Source: an uncultured Flavobacteriaceae bacterium
GTDB taxonomy: Bacteria > Bacteroidota > Bacteroidia > Flavobacteriales > Flavobacteriaceae
Direction of reading: 5' to 3'
NCBI GenBank assembly: GCA_947494565.1
Contig: CANLVG010000001.1
Coordinates: 682,001-746,000 of the forward strand
Length of the DNA: 64,000 bases
Shown: in pieces, positions 1 through 8,837 of the stretch
How positions within the stretch are numbered: the stretch's first letter is position 1
Layout: each line of letters begins with the position of its first letter
The notes under the pieces: model-generated
Told to the model about the DNA's origin: nothing
The model's database searches: none
Seen by the model: only the letters and a program-made list of their open reading frames with translations
Made by a program: the position numbers and the translations under genes

Positions 1-207
1 GTTTCAGCTTAGACTAGAGAGGAAGCACTGTGTGTTGTAAAACCTCAGTAAACAAGCTAGTGGCAGGTCTGTCTGGCGACAAAGGCAGGATTAAGAGACA
101 TTCGAAGGAAATTCAATGGAACGAATCGATACGTGCGGTATACATCCTTGATTATCGCGCTATTTTATAAAGGAAAACAAATTTTAATTTAAGAAGACGC
201 TCTTTTG

Positions 208-918
208 ATGAAAAAAACGCTCGCTCTTTTAGCGCTACTCCATTCAATTACAAGTTTTGCTCAAGAAATCGGTGATGATAAATGGGGTTCTTGGCATATG
301 TATTTCGGCACCAATACGATTTCTGAAAAGCTGAGCATACACACCGAAGCGCAACTGCGTTATTATGAAAACGGTAAGAATTTCAATCAATTGCTACTTC
401 GAACGGGGTTGAACTATCATATCAATCGGAATGCCATGGTTACGGGAGGATATGCCTTTATCGACACCGACCCGACCTTTGAGGGAAATGAGAACCTGAT
501 CAATAACATCTCAGAGCATCGTGTTTTTCAACAGCTTATTTTGAAGAACACCGTAGGTCGAGTTCTTTTCGAACATCGCTATCGACTGGAACAACGATTC
601 ATTGAAGTGGAGAACCGCAATTCACCCTTTTACGAGAAAAGTACCCAGCATCGGGCACGGTATCGCTTACAGGTTACCGTACCTTTGAACAAGATATTTT
701 TCCTGAATTTCTATGATGAGATATTTCTGAATTTGCAGGATAATGTGTATGGTCAAAATCGTTTGTATGGAGCACTAGGTGCCCATGTCTTTAAGAATAC
801 TAGTGTTCAAGTGGGGTACCTAAAAAATCATTTTCCCAGGGCAAATTTCGATCGCTTGCAGATAGGTGTCTTTTACAATCCCGACTTAAGACGTAAATCT
901 AAAAAGAACGCACCATGA
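208..918 (+). CDS. DUF2490 family protein
   Basis: The 236-residue product has an N-terminal signal peptide (hydrophobic stretch ending S-F-A-Q near residue 19) followed by alternating aromatic and charged strands typical of DUF2490, a family predicted to form a small outer-membrane or periplasmic beta structure of unknown role. The ATG at 208 is preferred over a TTG three bases upstream because it directly precedes the Lys-rich n-region. The stop codon overlaps the ATG of the next gene (ATGA), so the two are probably translated together. Family assignment is by overall pattern (signal peptide, repeated Tyr-rich strands, YNPDLR-like end). The function is unknown. Confidence 0.7.
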   Translation: MKKTLALLALLHSITSFAQEIGDDKWGSWHMYFGTNTISEKLSIHTEAQLRYYENGKNFNQLLLRTGLNYHINRNAMVTGGYAFIDTDPTFEGNENLINNISEHRVFQQLILKNTVGRVLFEHRYRLEQRFIEVENRNSPFYEKSTQHRARYRLQVTVPLNKIFFLNFYDEIFLNLQDNVYGQNRLYGALGAHVFKNTSVQVGYLKNHFPRANFDRLQIGVFYNPDLRRKSKKNAP

Positions 919-2129
919 GTCTCCAAAAAATCACGTTTCAAAATAAAGAAGGGCAGACTCTTGTCGGCAGATTAGAACTACCCGCAGATCAACATCCGCA
1001 TAACTTTGCCATTTTCGCGCATTGTTTTACGTGTAACAAAAATCTCTCAGCGGTACGGAATATAAGTCAAGCCCTCACTTCAAAAGGTTTTGGGGTACTG
1101 CGTTTTGATTTTACAGGATTGGGTGAAAGCGATGGCGATTTTGAGGATACCAATTTCTCCGGTAATGTAGAGGATCTAGTTGCCGCCTCAGACTACCTAG
1201 AAACAAATTACAGCTCCCCCACCCTTCTTGTTGGGCATTCTTTAGGAGGTGCTGCGGTTATCTTTGCGGCGTCCAAGATCGCTTCGGTAAAGGCCGTAGC
1301 AACTATCGGAGCCCCATCAAATCCGAAACATGTACAGCATCTGTTCAAAAGTCGATTGGATGAAATTGAAGCATCCGGTAAGGCCGTAGTGAATTTGAGC
1401 GGTCGGGACTTTACGATCAAAAAGCAATTCTTGACCGATTTAGAATCGAAATCCCTTCCGGAAACCGCTCAAGGTTTGCGAAAGGCCTTGTTGATCATGC
1501 ATTCTCCACAAGATGACACTGTGGGCATTAAAAATGCCGAGGAAATCTATGTGGCCGCACGTCATCCGAAAAGTTTCGTTTCCATTGATGGTGCGGATCA
1601 TTTGCTAATGAACAAAAGTGACTCGGTCTATGTCGGTCGGGTTATCGCCGGATGGGCGCAACGTTATGTTGAAGTTCCTGAGGGATCATCATTGAAATCA
1701 CAACATCAGGTAGTGGCAAGTTTAGATGCCGAAGATGGCTTCACTACAACCATGAAGGTGGGCAATCACTATATGGTCGCAGATGAACCGACTTCCTTTG
1801 GAGGAAACGATTTTGGACCTTCACCCTATGAATTGGTTTCGGCAGGTTTGTCGGCTTGTACGGCAATGACCGTGCAGATGTATGTGCGGCGAAAGAAATG
1901 GCCCTTGGAAACCATTGAAGTGCACACGTCATACGGAAAATCACATGCTGAGGATTGTGAGGACTGCGAATCGGATAAAGCGAAAATCGATACCTTCCAT
2001 CGGGAAATCAAACTGACCGGAAATCTAGACGAAAAACAAATTGCCCGTATTTTAGAGATTGCCGATAAATGCCCTGTTCATAGAACATTACATAGCGAAA
2101 CACAGGTCATCACCAAACTCATACGTTAA
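915..2129 (+). CDS. alpha/beta hydrolase fused to OsmC-family domain
   Basis: A two-domain cytoplasmic protein of 404 residues. Residues 1-250 are an alpha/beta hydrolase with nucleophile elbow GHSLGG (Ser109), a likely acid at Asp200/201 and His229. Residues 265-404 are an OsmC/Ohr-type domain with the two redox cysteines expected of peroxiredoxin-like OsmC proteins, Cys315 (in SACTAM) and Cys386 (in CPVHR). OsmC proteins reduce organic hydroperoxides; the hydrolase half may act on an ester or lipid substrate, but no substrate can be deduced. This fusion is recurrent in Bacteroidota. It starts inside the stop codon of the upstream DUF2490 gene, which implies translational coupling. Confidence 0.88.
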   Translation: MSLQKITFQNKEGQTLVGRLELPADQHPHNFAIFAHCFTCNKNLSAVRNISQALTSKGFGVLRFDFTGLGESDGDFEDTNFSGNVEDLVAASDYLETNYSSPTLLVGHSLGGAAVIFAASKIASVKAVATIGAPSNPKHVQHLFKSRLDEIEASGKAVVNLSGRDFTIKKQFLTDLESKSLPETAQGLRKALLIMHSPQDDTVGIKNAEEIYVAARHPKSFVSIDGADHLLMNKSDSVYVGRVIAGWAQRYVEVPEGSSLKSQHQVVASLDAEDGFTTTMKVGNHYMVADEPTSFGGNDFGPSPYELVSAGLSACTAMTVQMYVRRKKWPLETIEVHTSYGKSHAEDCEDCESDKAKIDTFHREIKLTGNLDEKQIARILEIADKCPVHRTLHSETQVITKLIR

Positions 2130-2130
2130 C

Positions 2131-2270
2131 AATGAACAGTAAACAGTAAACAGTTGGCAATGAGCAATGAACAGTGAACAGTGAACAGTGAATAATAATC
2201 AATGACCAATGATCAGTTAGCAGGGAACGGTTTGCAATAAACAATGATCTCTTAACTGTGACCGCTGAAC
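2131..2270. repeat. array of 20 degenerate heptanucleotides
   Basis: Starting one base after the stop of the hydrolase-OsmC gene, the sequence divides into twenty consecutive 7-mers with no phase break. Examples are AATGAAC, AGTAAAC, AGTGAAC, AATGACC, AGTTAGC and GCTGAAC. By my reading position 3 is T in 19 of 20 units, position 7 is C in 19 of 20, and position 1 is A in 16 of 20, giving the consensus A-R-T-G-A-A-C. The array runs through the GTG start at 2258, so it overlaps the first codons of the next gene. It is not a CRISPR (no spacers) and not a perfect microsatellite. Confidence 0.85.
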
Positions 2271-2788
2271 AACGACTTATTAAATTTTACGATTTGTCCA
2301 AGTTAAAAACCGAACCTTTCGAGATTACCGTTACGGGAAGCTATTATTCCCTACTACTACCTGTAGCCATCATTCAACCTTTTCTCGAAAAGAACATCAA
2401 GCGGGTAAAGGCAAAGGCTTCGTTTGAGGGGAAAGTGTTGCATTTTCATGCCGCGATTCAGAAGCGAAACGGAAGCTATTACATGATGTTCGGCAAGCGT
2501 TACCAAAAAGAATTGGGGCTATTCCCCAACGACTATTTTCAATTACAATTCTTTGAAGACGATTCGAAATACGGTGTGGAAATGCCTGAAGAACTAGATG
2601 CTGTTCTGACCAGCGACTATGAAGCCTATCAAATTTTCGATTCCTTTACCGATGGAAAAAAGAGAGGTATTATTTATGCCGTGGCCAGATACAAAAATTC
2701 GCAGACTCGAATTGATAAATCTATCTTAATCTGTGAGAATTTGAAACGAGGAATACGTTACAATCCCGATTTGTTAAAATCATTTTGA
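2258..2788 (+). CDS. DUF1905/YdeI-like protein
   Basis: A soluble protein of 176 residues. The N-terminal half (about 20-95) resembles DUF1905, a small beta-barrel fold, and the C-terminal half resembles the YdeI/OmpD-associated domain (helices with a GKKRGIIY motif followed by a short tail). Proteins with this pairing are common in Bacteroidota, and their biochemical role is unknown. No in-frame ATG exists near the start: the frame opens after a TGA at 2210-2212 and the first usable codon is GTG at 2258, which lies inside the heptad array. Translation may therefore begin in repeat-derived sequence. The family call is moderate. Confidence 0.7.
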   Translation: MTAEQRLIKFYDLSKLKTEPFEITVTGSYYSLLLPVAIIQPFLEKNIKRVKAKASFEGKVLHFHAAIQKRNGSYYMMFGKRYQKELGLFPNDYFQLQFFEDDSKYGVEMPEELDAVLTSDYEAYQIFDSFTDGKKRGIIYAVARYKNSQTRIDKSILICENLKRGIRYNPDLLKSF

Positions 2789-2793
2789 TTGTG

Positions 2794-2825
2794 TTTGACA
2801 TGACCTCAATTATTGTGTAACTTCA
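2794..2825 (+). promoter_or_regulatory. candidate Bacteroidota-type promoter of the superoxide dismutase gene
   Basis: TTTG at 2794-2797 is followed after 20 nt by TAACTTCA at 2818-2825. The latter is a one-mismatch form of the TAnnTTTG -7 element used by the Bacteroidota housekeeping sigma factor. It lies about 33 nt upstream of the ATG at 2858, a plausible leader length. Confidence 0.4.
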
Positions 2826-2857
2826 ACATCGAAAAAAATTCACTAAAAAACCGAAAA

Positions 2858-3445
2858 ATGAAAACACTACAAATAGCCGCACTAGGCCTATTGGTCTTCG
2901 CTTCCTATAATTGTAAGGAGGCAAAAAAGGAAGCCGAAAAAGCGGTGGACACCGTGGAAGAAGCTGCTGAAGAAATCGAGGAAGAGATTATGGCAAAGGA
3001 AATCAAGTTCAAAATGGAACCAAAAAGTGACAGTGAGGTTACCGGCGATGTCACTTTTACCGAAGAAAACGGAACGGTCAAAATGATGGCAGTTCTTACT
3101 GGATTAACTCCGGGAGAACATGCGATTCATATTCATGATAAGGCCGATTGCTCCTCTGCGGATGGAAAGTCTACAGGTGGACATTGGAACCCTACAAATA
3201 CCCCTCATGGTAAATGGGGTGCCGAAGAAGGCTATCACAAAGGCGATATTGGTAACTTCCCCGCAGATGCCGAAGGCAATGCTACGGTCGAGTTTGCTAC
3301 CAGTGAGTGGTGTATTGGATGTGACGATGCTACTAAGAATATTGTGGGCAAAGGTGTCATTGTACATCAAGGTGTCGATGACTTCACTTCGCAACCAAGT
3401 GGCGCTGCCGGAGCACGAGTAAGCTGTACGGGAATCATTCAATAG
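2858..3445 (+). CDS. Cu/Zn superoxide dismutase lipoprotein
   Basis: Periplasmic lipoprotein of 195 residues that dismutes superoxide. A lipoprotein signal ends at Cys19 (ASYNC), followed by an acidic/Lys-rich helical linker (20-50) and the Cu/Zn-SOD domain. The metal ligands are all present: His91 and His93 in HIHD, His109 in GGHWNP, His117 in PHG, His127 and Asp130 in YHKGD, and His170 in IVHQG. The disulphide pair is probably Cys98 and Cys190. ATG 2858 is chosen over an upstream in-frame start because it directly precedes the signal peptide. An intrinsic terminator follows. Confidence 0.93.
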   Translation: MKTLQIAALGLLVFASYNCKEAKKEAEKAVDTVEEAAEEIEEEIMAKEIKFKMEPKSDSEVTGDVTFTEENGTVKMMAVLTGLTPGEHAIHIHDKADCSSADGKSTGGHWNPTNTPHGKWGAEEGYHKGDIGNFPADAEGNATVEFATSEWCIGCDDATKNIVGKGVIVHQGVDDFTSQPSGAAGARVSCTGIIQ

Positions 3446-3465
3446 ATTTAAGTATAAGAATCGAT

Positions 3466-3493
3466 AAAAATTGCCCTTAAAGGGCAATTTTTT
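3466..3493 (+). terminator. intrinsic terminator after Cu/Zn SOD gene
   Basis: An 11-bp inverted repeat (AAAAATTGCCC / GGGCAATTTTT) with a 5-nt loop sits about 20 nt after the stop codon. The A/T flanks make it able to work in both directions. Confidence 0.85.
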
Positions 3494-3576
3494 ATGGAAT
3501 ATCATTTACTTCAGTACACTAAGGGAACCCGAGCAGCTAGCAATCGTGAAGTACCGAAAATGAGAGCACTACTACT

Positions 3577-4446
3577 ATGAGCCATGCTGAGACACATCGG
3601 GTCCCAAATCAAAGAGTGCCTGTTCGACTTCAAGAATATGGTGTAGGGGTCTTTAAAGCGATCATGACCAAATCGGCGCTAAAAAAGGCCTTGAAGAAAG
3701 CGTATATTACAGTTGATAACGTGACCGCTACCACCGCTACCTTTATCTCAGGGGGAGAGGAAATCACTTTGACCCTACCTGATAAAAAAACGTCAGGAAA
3801 AAAATTCCACTATTCATGTCACATCCTATTTGAAGATGCTTATTTGGCCGTCATACGAAAGCCTCCGGGCATTCGGGTCAGTGGCAACCACTTCAAAACA
3901 ATTGCCAATGCGCTTCCGCAATGTATTCAGGCCAGTGAAGTAGACGATGCTATCAAACCTCAACCTGTTCATCGCTTAGATTATGCAACAACGGGCGTAT
4001 TGCTCATTGGAAAAACCAACAGCAGTATCCGTAAGCTGAATGCCCTATTTCAAAATAGGGTCGTGACGAAAACCTACTATGCGATTACCATTGGCAAAAT
4101 GGAAGATTCGGGTGAAATTAAATCCGATATCGAGGGAAAAGTGTCGCTTTCGCGATACACGCTGCTCCAATCAGCACCCTCAAAAAGGTTCGGGCAGCTC
4201 AACCTAGTTCAACTCTATCCGGAAACCGGAAGAAGGCACCAGCTTCGCATCCACATGTCAGAAATGGGAAATCCTATTTTGGGTGACCCGACTTACGGTA
4301 CGGAAGGATTGGTATTAAAGGGCAAAGGACTATACTTACATGCCCACTCGTTGAAATTCACCCATCCGTTTACCGAAGAATACCTGTGTATAACGGATAC
4401 GCTTCCCCAGAAGTTCAAAAAGATATTTCCGGAAATAGCGGTATAA
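3577..4446 (+). CDS. RluA-family RNA pseudouridine synthase
   Basis: Isomerises specific uridines of rRNA or tRNA to pseudouridine. The 289-residue product has an N-terminal S4-like segment (about 10-75) and the RluA catalytic core, with the signature HRLDYATTG around Asp135 (the catalytic aspartate) and the late core motif RRHQLRIHM near residue 223. The length is close to that of RluA-type enzymes. ATG 3577 is the first start and no competing start is near. Which RNA position is modified cannot be told from sequence. Confidence 0.88.
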   Translation: MSHAETHRVPNQRVPVRLQEYGVGVFKAIMTKSALKKALKKAYITVDNVTATTATFISGGEEITLTLPDKKTSGKKFHYSCHILFEDAYLAVIRKPPGIRVSGNHFKTIANALPQCIQASEVDDAIKPQPVHRLDYATTGVLLIGKTNSSIRKLNALFQNRVVTKTYYAITIGKMEDSGEIKSDIEGKVSLSRYTLLQSAPSKRFGQLNLVQLYPETGRRHQLRIHMSEMGNPILGDPTYGTEGLVLKGKGLYLHAHSLKFTHPFTEEYLCITDTLPQKFKKIFPEIAV

Positions 4447-4527
4447 GACCAGCCCAAAGAGCCACATCATCGAGCATCCCGTAAATTGCTATCTTTAGTA
4501 CTGTAGAAATTCAGTAAAAAGAAACAT

Positions 4528-4899
4528 ATGAAATTAGGTGCCTTTTCCATTAGTTTAGCGGTTAAAGATCTTCAAATCTCTAAGCAATTTTATGAACATC
4601 TAGGCTTTGCCCTTTTTGCAGGGGAAGTCGAAAAAAACTACGTAATCATGAAGAACGGAGATGCGATTGTTGGACTTTTTCAAGGAATGTTCGAGAACAA
4701 TATCATCACTTTCAATCCTGGATGGGATCAGAACGTGGGGCCCGTGGAAGGTTATGATGATATCCGAGACCTACAGTCGGAATTCAAATCAAAAGGTATC
4801 GCGTTTCAATCAGAAGTAGCGGAAGACACCCAAGGACCAGCAAATTTTGTCATCAACGACCCCGATGGAAATACCCTTTTGTTCGATCAGCACATTTAA
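4528..4899 (+). CDS. VOC (glyoxalase-fold) family protein
   Basis: A single vicinal-oxygen-chelate domain of 123 residues, with the typical opening (GAFSISLAVKDL) and closing (INDPDGNTLLFDQH) strands. Such proteins are usually metal-dependent lyases, dioxygenases or antibiotic-binding proteins, and no specific activity can be assigned. A TATCTTTA box at 4490-4497 resembles a -7 element. It converges with the two-domain VOC gene on the opposite strand, leaving only 8 bp between the stops. Confidence 0.8.
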   Translation: MKLGAFSISLAVKDLQISKQFYEHLGFALFAGEVEKNYVIMKNGDAIVGLFQGMFENNIITFNPGWDQNVGPVEGYDDIRDLQSEFKSKGIAFQSEVAEDTQGPANFVINDPDGNTLLFDQHI

Positions 4900-4907
4900 A
4901 CGGAGCC

Positions 4908-5969
4908 TTATCGATCTTTCCGGACCCGATGCCAGCGCATAGCCTTGACCAACCATCTCGGTAGGGGCTTCTTCGGGTCTCGATTCCTCAGGTCAATAAA
5001 CCAACCCAAACGTTTTAAAAGCGGTACTTTGTGGGTCTGTACAAATTCAATGAGTGTGCCATCGGGGTCTTCGGCGTAGCTAAAACGGCCCGCTGCCTTT
5101 CCCATATCAAAACTATCGGCACTGTCTACCGTAAAACAGTAATCCAGACTTTTGGCTCTTTGTAAAAGAGCGTCCATATCCTGTACATCAAAACAGACAT
5201 GTATATATCCGAGATCGCCCCAAAGTCGGTTTTCAAATATTTTTTGTGGAGGCCTATCCAGGATTTGTATCAACTCTATCTCGGTCGGACCTAAAAGCGC
5301 TCCGAACCCACCTACCTTTTGTGAAGACTGTTTTAAAACGACCCTCCGAATAGTACCTTTTCCAGTGGCGGTCATAAATGGCTTAAAACTACCGGTCCGA
5401 TCACTTAATACCTGGTCATAGCCTAAAAGCTTTTTATAGAAATGAAGGCTTTTTTCCATATGCGATACCCCGATTATCGCGCCTAGAACCCCACCAAAAC
5501 GTGACTTAGTCTCGCAGAACACATAGCCATCCGATAGGACCTCCACTCGATTTCCCCAAGGGTCTCGAAACAAGAAATGTTGTCGAGATTCAGGAGTTTG
5601 CATGAGTTCGGTCAAGAAAGGAAGTTGAAGTTTTTTAAGTGTGGTATGGGCTTTTTGAATGTCATTAGTCCGAATTTTCATGGCATTGACACCCAAATCG
5701 CCCCATTCGATTTCAATAGCGGGTTCTTGGGGTTTTCTATTTTTGAACTGCCATATTTCCAAACCACCACCACCTCTCATGTTCATGGAGAGCAAGGCAC
5801 GACGATGCTCGACCGTACCCCCTGTATACCGGGTCATTAGAGTCGCCGGCGACTCATCTTCAAAAACCAGGATATCGAAGCCCAGATTCTTTCGATACCA
5901 ATTGAAAACTACCTGGGTATCGGCAACGCCAAGACCTATCTGTTGTATACCATTTAATCCACTATCCAT
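4908..5969 (-). CDS. tandem VOC domain protein
   Basis: A 353-residue soluble protein with two glyoxalase-fold modules (about 5-125 and 145-305) and a basic C-terminal tail. Each module ends with the RDPWGNRVEV or EDPDGTLIEF type strand that carries the metal-binding Glu. Substrate unknown. Its ATG overlaps the stop codon of the upstream glycosyltransferase by one base (TAATG), so the two form a coupled pair; this suggests, without proving, action in one pathway. Confidence 0.82.
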   Translation of the reverse strand: MDSGLNGIQQIGLGVADTQVVFNWYRKNLGFDILVFEDESPATLMTRYTGGTVEHRRALLSMNMRGGGGLEIWQFKNRKPQEPAIEIEWGDLGVNAMKIRTNDIQKAHTTLKKLQLPFLTELMQTPESRQHFLFRDPWGNRVEVLSDGYVFCETKSRFGGVLGAIIGVSHMEKSLHFYKKLLGYDQVLSDRTGSFKPFMTATGKGTIRRVVLKQSSQKVGGFGALLGPTEIELIQILDRPPQKIFENRLWGDLGYIHVCFDVQDMDALLQRAKSLDYCFTVDSADSFDMGKAAGRFSYAEDPDGTLIEFVQTHKVPLLKRLGWFIDLRNRDPKKPLPRWLVKAMRWHRVRKDR

Positions 5970-6679
5970 TAAGTATTTGTTTTATAGGAGACACGCAACA
6001 ATTTGTCATGCAATGCCTTAAGCCTTTGAGAAGAGTATCCGAATTTAAATAACAATACGAGCAGCATGTTGGCAAGATTGACACGTAAATAGGAGTTAAC
6101 ACTATATTTTCTAGCAGAAACAATCAAGTCGTTCTTGATGATCGTGTAGTTGATATCTTGTCTTTTCATCCGTTGGAAGAACTCGAAATCCTCCATCAAT
6201 ACCTGTTCTTCATCGAATCTTCCGAGCTCCATAAAAACAGGCTTTTTGATAAAAAGGCATTGATCGCCTCCTCCGGTGAAAAATCCATCCTTAGCGGTAA
6301 AGCTCGCATTGATTTTTAACAAAATACTGTCTTTGTCGAACTTATAAGAAAAGAAGCCTGCTACATAACCTTCATCTAGGGCCTGAACGATATCTTGAAA
6401 AAAAGAGCAGGGAGGTACCACATCAGCATGCAAAAAAACCAAAATATCACCTTTCGCCCTTTCTACAGCGGCATTCATTTGCACGGCCCTACCCCTACCC
6501 GGACATTTTAAAAGTTGAACACTATTGGAATCCAAAAAATCATAGGGACCATCGTGGTTTTCACAGGAAAGCGCGACAATTACTTCAACCGGTATGGCCG
6601 AACTCAACTGCAGTAGATAGGGCAATAAATGCGTCAGGTTTTGCCTTTCGTTATGCGCCGGTATTATAATCGATATCAT
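5969..6679 (-). CDS. family 2 glycosyltransferase (TIGR04283-like)
   Basis: A cytoplasmic or membrane-associated GT-A fold enzyme of 236 residues. Visible motifs are the nucleotide-binding start (MISIIIPAHNE), the GRGRAVQMNA segment at 61-70 and a DxD-like FLHADVVPP around 82-90. It ends with a hydrophobic and basic region without a long membrane domain. The pattern fits the TIGR04283 subfamily, some members of which have been linked to arsenosugar biosynthesis; no arsenic genes are visible here, so I keep the general call. First gene of a two-gene unit with the tandem VOC protein. Confidence 0.8.
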   Translation of the reverse strand: MISIIIPAHNERQNLTHLLPYLLQLSSAIPVEVIVALSCENHDGPYDFLDSNSVQLLKCPGRGRAVQMNAAVERAKGDILVFLHADVVPPCSFFQDIVQALDEGYVAGFFSYKFDKDSILLKINASFTAKDGFFTGGGDQCLFIKKPVFMELGRFDEEQVLMEDFEFFQRMKRQDINYTIIKNDLIVSARKYSVNSYLRVNLANMLLVLLFKFGYSSQRLKALHDKLLRVSYKTNT

Positions 6680-6832
6680 ATAAATTCAACCAAAGATTCC
6701 ATTACCATTAGGTCGGGCTGCTACCCTTTCTTTATACCTACGTATTTTTGTTGGAAAGGTTTTTTTTTATTTACGACAAACCTTTTGCAAAAATCTTCGT
6801 ACATCGTATAGCACGAAGCTACATTTAATTTT

Positions 6833-7618
6833 ATGATATCACATCCTATAAAATCATTACTCTTGGTCTTTTTTATCGCACTTAGCTGTACGAGTCATAA
6901 TGCACAAAAAGCAAGTTCGGATATTTCGGATTTCAATCAATTGTCGGAACAGTTCCTAAGCGATGTCAAGGCCGGGAAAGACACAAAATCCTATGAGGAC
7001 AAACTTGCAAGGACCTCGGTCAATGCATTGGCGGACGGACTGCAGACCGATGAACAAAAGTTAGCCTTCTGGATAAACATCTACAACGCCTACATTCAGG
7101 TGCTTTTATCAAAAAATCCGGAACTGTATGAAGATCGGCAGGCCTTCTTCAACGAAGAACGCATACTGATCGCCGGGGAGAAAAGGTCATTCTCAAAAAT
7201 TGAGCACGGTATCATACGGAAGTCACAGTGGTCACTCGGTTTAGGGAAAATCCGCAAATGGTTTCCCGATGCGTTTGAGCGGAAGCTACGTGTCGACAAA
7301 CGTGATTACCGCATTCATTTCGCCCTCAATTGTGGTGCGAAAGACTGCCCCCCTGTCGCCATTTATGAAGCAAAGCGCGTAAATGAACAATTGAACAAAG
7401 GCACAGAACAGTATCTTAAGAGTACTACCGCTTATGATGCAGCGTCAAAAACCGTTAAGGTCACGTCATTATTCAGCTGGTTTAGGGGTGACTTTGGAAG
7501 CGGTCGAGGCACAAAGAAGATTCTTAAGGAACAGGGGTTGATACCCTCAACGGATGTCGATTTGGAGTTCAAGAATTATGACTGGACGTTGGACCTGGAC
7601 AATTGGATCGCCCTGTAG
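6833..7618 (+). CDS. DUF547 lipoprotein
   Basis: A 261-residue protein with a lipoprotein signal (lipobox IALSC, Cys19) and a DUF547 domain from about residue 60. Features of the family are the AFWINIYNA segment and the NCGAKDCPP motif, which suggests a cysteine-based or metal-binding site. The role is unknown; many Bacteroidota carry several copies. A TATTTTTG box at 6743-6750 could be its -7 element but lies some 80 nt upstream. Convergent with the Omp85-type gene, with a 7-bp gap. Confidence 0.82.
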   Translation: MISHPIKSLLLVFFIALSCTSHNAQKASSDISDFNQLSEQFLSDVKAGKDTKSYEDKLARTSVNALADGLQTDEQKLAFWINIYNAYIQVLLSKNPELYEDRQAFFNEERILIAGEKRSFSKIEHGIIRKSQWSLGLGKIRKWFPDAFERKLRVDKRDYRIHFALNCGAKDCPPVAIYEAKRVNEQLNKGTEQYLKSTTAYDAASKTVKVTSLFSWFRGDFGSGRGTKKILKEQGLIPSTDVDLEFKNYDWTLDLDNWIAL

Positions 7619-7625
7619 TTTCCAT

Positions 7626-8723
7626 TTAAAACGCCTCGTTGATGGTGAAATAAAAGTTACCCCCTTCTCCGCTTATACCATAGTCCATCCGTATACGGGT
7701 TCCTTCTTTTTTATTCAGGGTATATCGGAGACCGATACCCGCGGCATTTTTGAAAGCAGAGGAAAAAAGTGAACCAAAATCTTTTGAAACCGTAGCCGTG
7801 GAACCGAAAGCGACCCCTTCAATGCGCCGGTACAACGGAAACCGATACTCGAGGGCCATACTCCATTCCGCATTATCTTGAAATCGTCGGTTGTCAAAAC
7901 CCCTTGTTCTTCTAGAACCCAATGAGTTTAGGTCTAGGAAAGGGGCACCTTCTCCATTATTGGCAAAATAGAGGTTTGTAGCCAATACATGTCTTCCCTT
8001 GATTTTCTGGTAATATCGTGAATCGAGAATCCATTTGTTATAGGAGAAGTCGGAACCTACGGCTTTAAAAGAGGCCAACAAATTACCTTGTATAAAAAGT
8101 CCTTTGGTCGGAAAGAAGATATTATCCCGTGAGTCATACACGGTAGAAATTCCCAAATTGGAGATGATTCCCCCCTCTTTACCAAGAAAGTCTCCTGCAT
8201 CGATCAAGCCATCCTCTTTTAATGTCGGGGTGCCGTACTTATCGAATTCATACGCCAACCCCACGGAAAATTTGGGGACAATTTCCCGAAGCACGGTCAG
8301 CCTAGCCCTGGAAAAAGTAACATCATAGGTTTCAAGATCCTCTTCCCTAGAATCGATTCCGATACCAAAAAAATTATAGAAATATTTATAGAACCCCACC
8401 TCGCCTACAAAGCGCCATTTCTCTTCATCGGCATATATTTCAAAAGGTGCGAAGAGTAAAATCTGTTTTTTACTGGTCAAAGTAGCTGCCGCCTGAATGG
8501 TTGAAGGACGTGAATCAGCAGATTCATTTTTAAAGCGAAACGTTCCGATACTTATTCCTCCGTAACCCAAGCCTGTTTCCGGTAAAAAAAAGAGCACGGG
8601 TAGTACCCTTATTTTCAGGTTTTTTGTAGAATCGTTAACCTTAGGAGTCGGTTCTTGGCCACATACCGATTTTGAAATTGCACAAAGCGCGAGCAAAAAG
8701 AAAACTACAATCCGAAAATTCAT
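7626..8723 (-). CDS. BamA/TamA-family outer membrane beta-barrel protein
   Basis: A 365-residue outer membrane protein with a signal peptide ending near residue 22 and an Omp85-type 16-strand barrel domain. No POTRA domains fit in the roughly 50 residues before the barrel, so it is a short POTRA-less member. The SRRTRGFDN segment matches the conserved (V)RGF/Y loop-6 motif of the superfamily, and the chain ends in an aromatic residue (NEAF), as barrel substrates do. The role may be lipid handling or a specific export task. It is transcribed divergently from the MMPL exporter. Confidence 0.82.
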   Translation of the reverse strand: MNFRIVVFFLLALCAISKSVCGQEPTPKVNDSTKNLKIRVLPVLFFLPETGLGYGGISIGTFRFKNESADSRPSTIQAAATLTSKKQILLFAPFEIYADEEKWRFVGEVGFYKYFYNFFGIGIDSREEDLETYDVTFSRARLTVLREIVPKFSVGLAYEFDKYGTPTLKEDGLIDAGDFLGKEGGIISNLGISTVYDSRDNIFFPTKGLFIQGNLLASFKAVGSDFSYNKWILDSRYYQKIKGRHVLATNLYFANNGEGAPFLDLNSLGSRRTRGFDNRRFQDNAEWSMALEYRFPLYRRIEGVAFGSTATVSKDFGSLFSSAFKNAAGIGLRYTLNKKEGTRIRMDYGISGEGGNFYFTINEAF

Positions 8724-8787
8724 CGCCGTAATTTAAACAACTATTTATTGTTCATCCATATTTCTGAAGAAAACTATCAGGTTTTCC

Positions 8788-8795
8788 TAAATTTG
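8788..8795 (+). promoter_or_regulatory. TAnnTTTG -7 element upstream of MMPL gene
   Basis: TAAATTTG matches the Bacteroidota -7 consensus exactly and lies 42 nt before the ATG at 8838, inside the divergent intergenic region 8724-8837. No good TTTG -33 box was seen at the expected distance. Confidence 0.45.
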
Positions 8796-8837
8796 TAGTT
8801 CCAGCAAAAGGATAAATACGATTCCCTAAGTCCCTCA

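Noticed and set aside
1-207. end of an upstream gene
   Set aside because: All frames are closed by stops within short distance and no protein similarity was recognised.
3104-3505. minus-strand gene over the superoxide dismutase
   Set aside because: It is the complement of a gene with all metal ligands conserved and runs through its terminator.
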